A stretch of 8,481 nucleotides of DNA from Sedimenticola sp. (GTDB lineage: Bacteria > Pseudomonadota > Gammaproteobacteria > Chromatiales > Chromatiaceae): NCBI GenBank assembly GCA_027041035.1, contig JALULB010000358.1, positions 10,569 to 19,049 on the forward strand, in the 5' to 3' direction. Shown here one piece after another: positions 1-6,340 of the stretch. Made by a program: the position numbers and the translations under genes. The notes beneath the pieces are model-generated. The model had not been told where the DNA came from and searched no databases. It saw only the letters and a list, made by a program, of their open reading frames with translations. The stretch's first letter is position 1. Each line of letters starts with the position of its first letter.

Positions 1-67
1 AATAATAGGCATATAAATTTATTATGACTTATATTATTACCTATAAAACAATATGTTACATTAGACA

Positions 68-79
68 TATCGAGAGAAC
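68..79 (+). repeat. 12-nt direct repeat, copy 1
   Basis: TATCGAGAGAAC occurs here and again at 419-430 in the same orientation, 351 bp apart. The two copies bracket the small membrane-protein ORF. No inverted repeats sit just inside the copies, so the sequence gives no direct sign of a transposon. Confidence 0.4.
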
Positions 80-84
80 ACAGA

Positions 85-100
85 ACAATCAAGTGATTGT
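85..100. promoter_or_regulatory. Palindrome, possible operator
   Basis: ACAATCA-AG-TGATTGT has perfect 7-bp arms around a 2-bp centre. It lies about 88 bp upstream of the small ORF start, within AT-rich non-coding DNA. A dimeric regulator could use such a site, but I recognise no known operator consensus. Chance occurrence in biased sequence is possible. Confidence 0.2.
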
Positions 101-187
101 CAGTATGGAGTAACTATGTAATTATCCTTAGTCAACTAAGCAATATCATAGCAGTCAGTAGCCGTATCCATGACGAAGAGATCAATC

Positions 188-349
188 ATGAACAAAAACC
201 CTACCGCTATCGAAAAAGATGAATGCTGCAATTTCGGCAAGGTATGCAACGACCTGCCGAGTATCTGCATTATACTTCAGATCATCGCCGTGCTCGGCTT
301 GGTCGGCGTGCTGGGTTACCTGTTTGTCGCGCAGGAGCTGCTCAGCTAA
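188..349 (+). CDS. Small Cys-rich single-pass membrane protein (hypothetical)
   Basis: This is an ORF of 53 codons plus TAA. The start ATG follows a GAAGAG stretch (175-180) with a 7-nt spacer, an acceptable weak Shine-Dalgarno. The first 25 residues are polar and contain the Cys pattern C13-C14, C20, with C27 at the membrane edge. Residues about 26-48 are a continuous hydrophobic segment rich in Ile, Leu, Val and Gly, fitting one transmembrane helix, and five residues follow it. I do not recognise the family. Four cysteines in 15 residues could bind a metal or form disulfides, but this is inference. It precedes ispH on the same strand with a 394-nt gap, so co-transcription is unproven. The reverse strand is also open across it, which weakens the coding argument somewhat. 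Confidence 0.5.
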   Translation: MNKNPTAIEKDECCNFGKVCNDLPSICIILQIIAVLGLVGVLGYLFVAQELLS

Positions 350-743
350 CCCCCTCCGAAAGCACTTTGACCTCAACTCGATGAGTACCTCACCTCCTCC
401 GTGGACACCTTTCGGCACTATCGAGAGAACCCCGCCGAACGGTTGATAATCGACACGACAGTGGCGGATGCCCCGCCGCTGTTTATGCTCGTCGCCCATG
501 AATTTTCGGCCACTGCGGCCGCCCCTCGTATCCTTTTGCACGATGCCGCGTTGCTCGTCGTTGCGGGGAAAGCAGCCCCACGCCCCCCACGCGCCAAGGA
601 CGAGACGGCGCACACTGAGATATACCTCGCGTGGATGACGAAGCGATAACGCGAAGAGCATTCCCCTGCTGTCGACAGGATCAGCGTGCAAGACGATGTT
701 ATCATCGATATACATATCCACGAGCCCCAACGAGTAGACCATC
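350..743. other. 394-nt stretch without a supportable gene, upstream of ispH
   Basis: No family is recognisable in any frame. On the plus strand a frame is open from 371 to TAA at 647-649. Its only upstream start is GTG at 401, which has no Shine-Dalgarno, and the product (82 aa from that GTG) matches nothing I know. Codon positions look mildly coding-like (second position lowest in GC), so a decayed or truncated gene is possible. The minus strand is also open here, as an exact antiphase shadow. The ispH promoter should lie in this stretch, yet only weak boxes are visible (TATCAT at 700-705 and TATACA at 709-714, neither with a matched -35). CTGTCGACAG at 669-678 is a 10-bp palindrome of unknown meaning. 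The lspA and fkpB genes that precede ispH in Pseudomonas are not present. Confidence 0.4.
419..430 (+). repeat. 12-nt direct repeat, copy 2
   Basis: This is the second copy of TATCGAGAGAAC (first at 68-79), placed 70 bp after the stop of the small ORF. Together the copies delimit a segment of about 340 bp that holds the small gene. Confidence 0.4.
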
Positions 744-1700
744 ATGAACATCCTGCTGGCGAATCCACGCGGTTTCTGCGCGGGAGTCGATCGAGCCATT
801 GAGATTGTGGAACGCGCACTGGAGATCTTCGGCGCGCCGATCTATGTCCGTCACGAGGTCGTGCACAACCGCTTCGTCGTGGATACGTTACGCGAAGCCG
901 GCGCGGTTTTCGTCGCCGAGGTAAGCGACGTACCCGACGGCGGAACGGTTATCTTCAGTGCCCACGGTGTATCCAGGGCCGTGCGCGAGGAGGCGGAGAA
1001 TCGCCGGCTACAGATATTCGACGCCACCTGCCCGCTTGTGACCAAGGTGCATCTAGAGGTCGCTCGCTATTGCCGCAACCACATAGAGGTCATCCTGATC
1101 GGGCACCGAGGTCATCCGGAGGTCGAGGGCACAATGGGTCAGTATCGCTGCGAGAACCAACCCGGCAGTGGCATCTACCTGGTCGAAACCACGGCGGATG
1201 TTGATAAACTGGAGGTAAGGCATCCCGACAAGCTGGCCTATGTCACGCAAACCACCTTATCCGTCGATGACACCACCAAGGTCATCGATGCGCTGAAGGC
1301 ACGCTTTCCCGCCATCCATGGCCCAAAGAAAGACGACATCTGCTACGCCACGCAAAACCGCCAGAACGCGGTGAAGAAGCTGGCGCAAAGCTGCGATGTG
1401 GTGCTGGTGGTGGGTTCCCCGAACAGTTCCAACTCCAACCGTCTCAGAGAGATCGTGGAACATCAAGGCCATCCGGCTTACCTGATAGACGGCGCCGAGG
1501 ACATTCAGCCAGAATGGCTGGCGTCAGCCAAAAGCGTGGGCGTGACCGCTGGAGCCTCGGCGCCAGAGGTGCTGGTCAGCCAGGTCATGGATCGCCTGAA
1601 ATCCTGGGGAGCTGAACATATCGAGGAAATCAGCGGCCGCGCCGAATCCATGTTCTTCTCACTGCCGAAGCCACTCCGCAAGCCCGATCACCAGGGGTGA
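744..1700 (+). CDS. ispH: 4-hydroxy-3-methylbut-2-enyl diphosphate reductase
   Basis: IspH (LytB) is the cytosolic [4Fe-4S] enzyme of the last MEP-pathway step, reducing HMBPP to IPP and DMAPP. The 318-aa length is normal for the family. All three cluster cysteines are visible: C12 in the N-terminal RGFCAGV motif, C96 in [11 protein letters not shown] and C200 in ICYATQNRQ. Substrate-site residues are also in place: H41 (HEVVHN), H74 (SAHG), H124 and E126 ([11 protein letters not shown]), T168 (VTQTTLS), S228-S229-N230 (NSSNS) and S272 (AGASAPE). The ATG at 744 starts directly on the conserved [14 protein letters not shown] segment. No strong Shine-Dalgarno precedes it. The gene appears intact. 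It is convergent with pilE, stop codons 6 nt apart, the arrangement seen in P. aeruginosa. Confidence 0.98.
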   Translation: MNILLANPRGFCAGVDRAIEIVERALEIFGAPIYVRHEVVHNRFVVDTLREAGAVFVAEVSDVPDGGTVIFSAHGVSRAVREEAENRRLQIFDATCPLVTKVHLEVARYCRNHIEVILIGHRGHPEVEGTMGQYRCENQPGSGIYLVETTADVDKLEVRHPDKLAYVTQTTLSVDDTTKVIDALKARFPAIHGPKKDDICYATQNRQNAVKKLAQSCDVVLVVGSPNSSNSNRLREIVEHQGHPAYLIDGAEDIQPEWLASAKSVGVTAGASAPEVLVSQVMDRLKSWGAEHIEEISGRAESMFFSLPKPLRKPDHQG

Positions 1701-1702
1701 TC
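1686..1702. repeat. Hairpin over the ispH stop, convergent junction
   Basis: GATCACC (1686-1692), a 3-nt loop AGG and GGTGATC (1696-1702) form a perfect 7-bp stem that contains the ispH TGA. The overlapping GGTGATCACC (1696-1705) is itself palindromic. No T-run follows on either strand, so it is not a canonical intrinsic terminator. It is the only visible structure that could separate the two converging transcripts. Confidence 0.4.
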
Positions 1703-1706
1703 ACCG

Positions 1707-2156
1707 TTACCAGCAACCGTCACCCAAGGTACCATTTCCCGTCTTGGTGCCAAGGTGGTCGACAAAGAAGCCAGTGCAGGCAGAATCGCCCGCCTGTGGC
1801 CCGCCTGATTTTGGTGTAATGCTTACGCTAAAACGGGTTGCATTGTTCGTGACGTTGACCGCAAAATCATAGTACCTCGCCACGGATGTGGCTGAATTCG
1901 CGTTCCATTCAGCGTTATCCAGTCCGAGGTTGGCGATATCCGACAGACTGTTGCTGGCCACCGCCAGGTAGACGCCGCGACGACTGCGATACTGCTCCTC
2001 CGCCAAGGCCAACTTGGTCGCCGCCGCCTTGGCCTCCACGCGACGGGATTTTTGCATCTGCGAGGTATAAACCGGGTAAGCAATCGCGGCCAGAATGGAC
2101 AAGATCGCCACTGTCACCATCAATTCGATCAACGTCAACCCCGCCAATCTACGCAC
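1707..2156 (-). CDS. pilE: Type IVa pilus minor pilin PilE
   Basis: This is a prepilin of the minor-pilin set that primes assembly of the type IVa pilus and lies at its tip. It has a short basic leader (MRRLAG), a peptidase site G6|L7, the LTLIELMVTVAIL helix with Glu at mature position 5, and the YPVYTSQMQKSRR segment typical of PilE-like pilins. The C-terminal region carries C127 and C148, which fit the conserved disulfide loop, and ends CW. Mature residue 1 is Leu rather than the usual Phe. An upstream in-frame GTG at 2162 would give 151 aa, but it lies 1 nt from GGGAG, whereas GTG 2156 lies 7 nt away, so I chose 2156 (149 aa). Its start overlaps the pilY2-like stop by 8 nt (translational coupling likely). 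As last gene of the operon it ends 6 nt from ispH. Confidence 0.93.
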   Translation of the reverse strand: MRRLAGLTLIELMVTVAILSILAAIAYPVYTSQMQKSRRVEAKAAATKLALAEEQYRSRRGVYLAVASNSLSDIANLGLDNAEWNANSATSVARYYDFAVNVTNNATRFSVSITPKSGGPQAGDSACTGFFVDHLGTKTGNGTLGDGCW

Positions 2157-2550
2157 CGTCACGCTCCCGCTGCTTCGCGCGCCGCAAAATACGTATCTCC
2201 GTTATCGTCCGGGCATTCCCCTTTCCCGTGGAAAACTTGATCTTGACAATATCGCCTCGACGGATGCTCGACAACGTTCCCCAGCGGGCCTTGCTCAACC
2301 AGACCCTTACCCCGGAAGCAAGACGATAACCTTCGTCGTCGATCCATATGCGGCGTTTCAACCTGTCGATTTCATCGACACTGCCCAGTTCCGGGACACG
2401 TGTGAGTACCGACCGCAATCCACCGGTATTTGCCGCCACGGGATGCACGCCGGGACTACTCTTTCCGACAAACGTGGCGTCCTCTGCTCGAAGGTACCCC
2501 ATCGAGGTCAATAGTAACAAGCAGGCCGGCAATAGATATCGTTTGAACAT
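2149..2550 (-). CDS. pilY2: PilY2-like exported protein
   Basis: This encodes 133 aa from the ATG at 2550, preceded by GGGAG (2561-2565) with a 10-nt spacer and starting 25 nt after the pilY1 stop. Residues 1-22 form a signal peptide (Lys/Arg at 3-4, a Leu-rich core, probable cut after YLRA), so the product is exported. The body, about residues 57-122, reads like a small beta-rich domain: SVDEIDRLKRRIWIDDEGY, then a strand around VRVWLS, an RRGDIVKIKF turn-strand, and RTITEIRIL. The tail is basic. The placement between pilY1 and pilE is that of pilY2 in P. aeruginosa (115 aa there as I recall), whose biochemical role is poorly defined. The call rests mainly on position and layout rather than strong sequence recognition. 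An in-frame ATG at 2757 would overlap pilY1 deeply and remove the signal peptide from the N-terminus, so I rejected it. Confidence 0.75.
   Translation of the reverse strand: MFKRYLLPACLLLLTSMGYLRAEDATFVGKSSPGVHPVAANTGGLRSVLTRVPELGSVDEIDRLKRRIWIDDEGYRLASGVRVWLSKARWGTLSSIRRGDIVKIKFSTGKGNARTITEIRILRRAKQRERDGA
2164..2168 (-). promoter_or_regulatory. Ribosome binding site deciding the pilE start
   Basis: GGGAG on the minus strand lies 7 nt from GTG 2156 and only 1 nt from GTG 2162. The spacing selects 2156 and a six-residue leader peptide. Confidence 0.6.
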
Positions 2551-2575
2551 TGTGCTGATACTCCCATAGACGGAA

Positions 2576-5500
2576 CTAGAAGTTGAAACGGCCCCAGGCG
2601 CTACGCAGGCCCTTCTGGCTGATCCCTTGAATCGAACGTGATTCGACATTGGCACCGCTGGTGGTATCCACAGGCAGCAGCACGATGCCCGCGCCATGAT
2701 CGCCGGTAACGATGGTCGGCTGCCAATAGATATCACCCGAGTGCACGCCCGAGACATTCTGCCCCGCTACCACGTCATCGCCGTTAAAAGTGCCATCCCC
2801 ATCGACATCCAGGGCGATGAACGCCGGTTCCGCGCCAGTGACGTAGTTAGCCACCATCAACCAGCTCTCGCCAGCCGAATCACACTTATTCGATGTCGGT
2901 CCGGCGGCTTTCGGAGTCAAGGTCGACCAGACCAATAAATCACCGAACAGCAATGGAGAGGTAATGCCGCGTTCCCCATCCTCGACATAATCGATATACC
3001 AGCCCTTGTCGGGATTCGTGGCTGCTGAATAATCCACCAGGTTATGACTCAACAAACGCACGTCGAAAGTCGCTCCTCCGACGGTTTTGGTCGTCGTCGT
3101 GATCGTTTGCTCGACCAGGTCGGATCGCGTTTTCGGAGAAGAAGAGCCATCGTCCCAAACCGTGTAGAAACTGTGCTTGGTGGCGTCCGATTCGTCATCC
3201 ACCGCGATCAGCTGCCCGCTGCTGAAGCTCACCAACAGGTTCGGCGCGGTAGATTCATCCCGCATATAAGGATGTTTGGCGACCGAAGGTTGCGCGGTGA
3301 TGGCAGCGGGCGCGCCGCCAGTCGTCGGCGCCACGGATTGGCCGGGCGCGGTGGTGGCGGTAAAAAGCTTGCGCTTGGTGCCGTTCCAGGCGGATTCCGT
3401 CGCATTGGTCAGATCGAAGGTCCATAGGTTGCCCTTTACATCGCCGGCATAGACACGGTCGGCCCTGCCGTCACCGTTGATATCCGCCACCACCGGCGAC
3501 GACATCCCGTTGCAATCACTCGCGGGATCGCTGCAATCGGAATTTACTGCGGTACCGACGCCAGAATCCAGCGTCGTGATCACGCTGCCGTCCGATAACT
3601 TGATGACAAAGATCTTCGCCCGGCCATCGCCGGTATTGTCATACCCATTCCCGACGATAACAGCCCAATCCTGGGCGGCATTGTTCAACTGAACGATGGT
3701 CGGCTGCGAATACGAGAATCCCATATCGGATTGACTGAATTCCCACAGCACCTTGGATGGTGCGGAGGAAGGCACGGAGAGTGCATCGGGATCGGTAATA
3801 TCCAACGCGTACAGCCCCTTGCCGCCACCACCCAGCCCCCCGACCAACACGGTATGCCAATCGCCACCGAAATAGGCATCTCCAGCCGCAATCGTTTGAT
3901 CGACATAATAGCGATGCTCGTAGTCCGCCTGGGCCAGCCAGTGCAAACCGAGACGATTATCGGAAGAGAACAGCGATTTGGGTATATAGGCGAACAGCTC
4001 CTCTCCGGTAGCCGCGTTGAAAGCATGCAGCATCCCGTCATTACTGCCAACATACACGACCTGGGTACGATTGACTCGCGCGGCGGCATTCGCCCAAGTC
4101 TGGTAAGAGGTCGTTTGCACTGGGGATACCGGCTTGCCGACAAATACCGGCGCCGAGTGAATAATGTCCCCCAAAACATGTCCATTGCGCTCGCGGAAAC
4201 CTTGGGCGTTTGCCCCTTCGTTACTTCCATCGCCATGGAAATAATCGATCAGATCACTGAGAAAGGCAGTTCTCGCCGCCCCGGATGCCGGCGCATTGAC
4301 GAGTAGATCAGCAATCTGGTCCGGGTGCAGTTCGTTGGCCGCCGGACTGGTATAATCCGCCGGCATCTTGAATTCGACCCCCTGACTACCGTTATAGGTC
4401 AGCAGGGTACGCGGATTGCTGTTCATGTTACGGGCAGCCAGTAGATCATCCGCATCCCATAGCGGCGTGAGACCAATACCACTGGCGCTCACCGGATAGG
4501 CGCTCAGCGAGCCAGTCCAATGAGTGGAATCGAAGCCTGCCTGAAATAGCTTCCCGCCAGCCTGGACACTCGTGGAGGTAACCGCAACGGCCGCCGCCGC
4601 CGACGCGCTACGCTCCTGGATATCACGAAACACCCTCTTCAACGCGGCGATCAAGTCATCCGCGTTCTGCGCGCTGAGAAACTGGCCACGCCCGTTCCAT
4701 GCCGCGTGATACATATCATCGGCGCTCAGCGCCTCGCCATTGTGAGTAGAATTGGAAAGAGACGTCGGTGTCACCCAACCGCTGAAAGGTAGCGTGGCAT
4801 CTGCGGGATCGACGCGTGGATCCACGTCGCCACTCAGCCCGAAAGCAATGGTATAGGTCACCATGTGCTGGCCTGGGTTGTTATCCACCCGGCCGGCATT
4901 TCGCGTAAAACCACCGCTCATGTCAGGTTCTGTAAGGAAGGTGGGGGCGACCCGATTCGCCATCGACGTAAAATCCCGCTGGTAGTAGTACATCGCAATA
5001 TCCGCCAGGGTTCCGGATATGGAATCAGCGAAGGAGCCACTGTTGAAATAAGGCGGGCCGCTGGAGCTGGGCGTGGTATCAGGATCGGAGTATAACGAAG
5101 TAGAAAAACTCCCGTTACGCAGTCCGTCTGAGAACAGCAGGGTAAAGTTCTGCTGGCATTCACCGCCATCCGCGACCGACAGGAACGGCTGCGAAGGGTG
5201 CTTGTTTCCGGAACCGAACAACCCTTTCGTTCCCGTCTGGGTCAAACCGGCAAAATAACGCCCAGCATTGTCCAGCGCCTTACGCAAGGGCGTGCCCCCA
5301 TCGGAGACCATGCGAAACATATTTTTCAGCAAGGCTTTTTTATTCGCCCGCGCTATCGCGATATCGGCGGCAGGCTTTCCCACCGTCAGGTCGTCCATGT
5401 CCTTGATCTCGACACCACCAACGCCGTTAGTTGTCGTTCCCCCATTGGCTTTATAGCGCTTGGTTAGATTGATGCCACCCAATCCGATACGCTCCTTCGA

Positions 5501-6319
5501 TGTCCAGACCACCTCTGAAATCGCGCGGCGTACCACCAGTTCACGCCTGCTGTAATAAGTAAACCAGTTGGCATAGTTGGTCTGAGAGTTCGGCAGATTC
5601 GGGTTGCTGCTGGTAAGCGGCAATGCAGCGACAAAGCCGGAAGTCTGGCATTCCCCCGGGAATCCGGTAGCCGGGTTGGGAGGATCGGGAACTCCATTGC
5701 CATTGGCATCAACCCAGTTGTAGTAACGAATACCCGTATAGATCATTCTAAGCGCCCCATCCGACGCTCGAAATCGCAGATTGCCGGAATTATCCAAGGC
5801 TGGCGGCCAACCGAAAGCGGCCATGTTGACCCACAGCCCACCGCCTAGGTCTATCTCCCAGCCGGCACCAATATTCCGATAGCTGAAATCATCACGCCAA
5901 TTCTCGGAGGTATTCCAGTAGTTTCCCGTCGCAACGAGATTCGTCGCGGAGCTACCCGCCGGCCATGGATTTGTCCGCGCCGCCGTCGGATCGGAGTCTG
6001 TGAAAGGATTGCCCGCGGAATCCTCGCCTTTCCATGGGGTATACGTTTGCGCGGGATTGTATGCAAGCCCGTTGCGGCAGACATCGGGCGGGCCAAAACC
6101 CAGGCTATCGGGAATATAGCTACGCGTCATGCTGCCTGAATCATCCAGCACGATCATGATATTCGGCGGCACGGCCTGGGCCAGAAACAATGGAACCTGC
6201 GAGAGTTCGCCAGGCGCCGACGCCGCCACTCCCACACCGGGAACGATGACGTATAAACCGGAAGCACAAGCCAACAGCCAGTGCCGAAACGAATGACCTA
6301 TCTTCTTCATGAATCTCAT
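2576..6319 (-). CDS. pilY1: Type IVa pilus tip protein PilY1 (VWA plus beta-propeller)
   Basis: PilY1 is a large secreted factor at the pilus tip that supports pilus extension, adhesion and surface sensing. The 1247-aa product (longer than the about 1160 aa of P. aeruginosa) begins with a signal peptide (hydrophobic core about 14-30, cut near residue 33). A VWA-like domain (about 52-565) has the MIDAS motif D59-x-S61-x-S63 in IVLDDSGSM, GGTPL with T343, and LLFSDG (D398). An insertion holds the CRNGLAYNP signature (C81). The C-terminal propeller starts about 714 (HVLGDIIHSAPVFVG), with the quinoprotein-like repeat VYVGSNDGMLHAFN at 755-768. Candidate Ca2+ loops are at 204-212, 946-954 (DINGDGRAD, resembling the known PilY1 site) and 1171-1182. 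I chose ATG 6319 because AGGAG lies 6 nt away; ATG 6325 abuts it. The gene follows pilX by about 21 nt. Confidence 0.97.
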   Translation of the reverse strand: MRFMKKIGHSFRHWLLACASGLYVIVPGVGVAASAPGELSQVPLFLAQAVPPNIMIVLDDSGSMTRSYIPDSLGFGPPDVCRNGLAYNPAQTYTPWKGEDSAGNPFTDSDPTAARTNPWPAGSSATNLVATGNYWNTSENWRDDFSYRNIGAGWEIDLGGGLWVNMAAFGWPPALDNSGNLRFRASDGALRMIYTGIRYYNWVDANGNGVPDPPNPATGFPGECQTSGFVAALPLTSSNPNLPNSQTNYANWFTYYSRRELVVRRAISEVVWTSKERIGLGGINLTKRYKANGGTTTNGVGGVEIKDMDDLTVGKPAADIAIARANKKALLKNMFRMVSDGGTPLRKALDNAGRYFAGLTQTGTKGLFGSGNKHPSQPFLSVADGGECQQNFTLLFSDGLRNGSFSTSLYSDPDTTPSSSGPPYFNSGSFADSISGTLADIAMYYYQRDFTSMANRVAPTFLTEPDMSGGFTRNAGRVDNNPGQHMVTYTIAFGLSGDVDPRVDPADATLPFSGWVTPTSLSNSTHNGEALSADDMYHAAWNGRGQFLSAQNADDLIAALKRVFRDIQERSASAAAAVAVTSTSVQAGGKLFQAGFDSTHWTGSLSAYPVSASGIGLTPLWDADDLLAARNMNSNPRTLLTYNGSQGVEFKMPADYTSPAANELHPDQIADLLVNAPASGAARTAFLSDLIDYFHGDGSNEGANAQGFRERNGHVLGDIIHSAPVFVGKPVSPVQTTSYQTWANAAARVNRTQVVYVGSNDGMLHAFNAATGEELFAYIPKSLFSSDNRLGLHWLAQADYEHRYYVDQTIAAGDAYFGGDWHTVLVGGLGGGGKGLYALDITDPDALSVPSSAPSKVLWEFSQSDMGFSYSQPTIVQLNNAAQDWAVIVGNGYDNTGDGRAKIFVIKLSDGSVITTLDSGVGTAVNSDCSDPASDCNGMSSPVVADINGDGRADRVYAGDVKGNLWTFDLTNATESAWNGTKRKLFTATTAPGQSVAPTTGGAPAAITAQPSVAKHPYMRDESTAPNLLVSFSSGQLIAVDDESDATKHSFYTVWDDGSSSPKTRSDLVEQTITTTTKTVGGATFDVRLLSHNLVDYSAATNPDKGWYIDYVEDGERGITSPLLFGDLLVWSTLTPKAAGPTSNKCDSAGESWLMVANYVTGAEPAFIALDVDGDGTFNGDDVVAGQNVSGVHSGDIYWQPTIVTGDHGAGIVLLPVDTTSGANVESRSIQGISQKGLRSAWGRFNF

Positions 6320-6325
6320 CTTCAT

Positions 6326-6330
6326 CTCCT
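6326..6330 (-). promoter_or_regulatory. Ribosome binding site deciding the pilY1 start
   Basis: AGGAG on the minus strand directly abuts ATG 6325 (no spacer) and lies 6 nt from the in-frame ATG at 6319, favouring the latter. A third ATG at 6310 has only a weak GAG ahead of it. Confidence 0.6.
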
Positions 6331-6340
6331 GCCCACCGGT

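Larger units (their letters stand above)
1..187. other. AT-rich intergenic leader
   Basis: This stretch has no ORF I can support. The first 60 bases hold only 10 G/C and the next 60 hold 21, against mid-50s percent in the genes to the right. It contains short A/T palindromes (ATAAATTTAT at 13-22), a TATAAA box at 42-47 that could serve as a weak -10 element, and a 16-bp palindrome at 85-100. No clear -35 box sits at the right distance from TATAAA (TTATTA at 19-24 is a poor match), so I do not call a promoter. It probably carries the regulatory region of the small ORF at 188, but it could also be the edge of acquired DNA. Confidence 0.5.

Noticed and set aside
505..540. CGGCC-ACTGC-GGCCG hairpin followed by a T-run as a terminator
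   Set aside because: The stem is only 5 bp and the TTTT lies more than 10 nt past the stem, so it does not fit an intrinsic terminator.
401..649. 82-codon plus-strand ORF starting at GTG
   Set aside because: There is no Shine-Dalgarno, no known family and no other usable start. I kept it only as a remark under the intergenic stretch.
660..743. Sigma-70 promoter for ispH (TCGACA at 672-677 with TATCAT at 700-705)
   Set aside because: The spacer is 22 nt, too long. Other pairings match poorly, so no promoter is called.
182..799. 205-codon minus-strand ORF across the left region
   Set aside because: It overlaps the start of ispH and the small ORF, is in exact antiphase with the plus-strand frame, and has an Arg/Gly-rich product with no recognisable motif. 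It is most simply a shadow in GC-rich DNA.
944..1010. Mobile elements, CRISPR arrays, tRNA or rRNA anywhere in the window
   Set aside because: I looked on both strands and saw no repeat-spacer pattern, transposase motif or tRNA-like cloverleaf. The placed coordinates are only nominal.
2551..2757. Upstream ATG extension of the pilY2-like gene (start 2757)
   Set aside because: It would overlap pilY1 by about 180 nt and push the obvious signal peptide to residue 70. The ATG at 2550 has a Shine-Dalgarno and sits right after the pilY1 stop.
3731..4306. 191-codon plus-strand ORF inside pilY1
   Set aside because: It is antisense to the well-supported propeller region of pilY1 and its product shows no family signature.
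6250..6319. LLAC near the PilY1 N-terminus as a lipoprotein box
   Set aside because: Only a few hydrophobic residues precede the Cys; the true hydrophobic core follows it. An ordinary signal peptide fits better.
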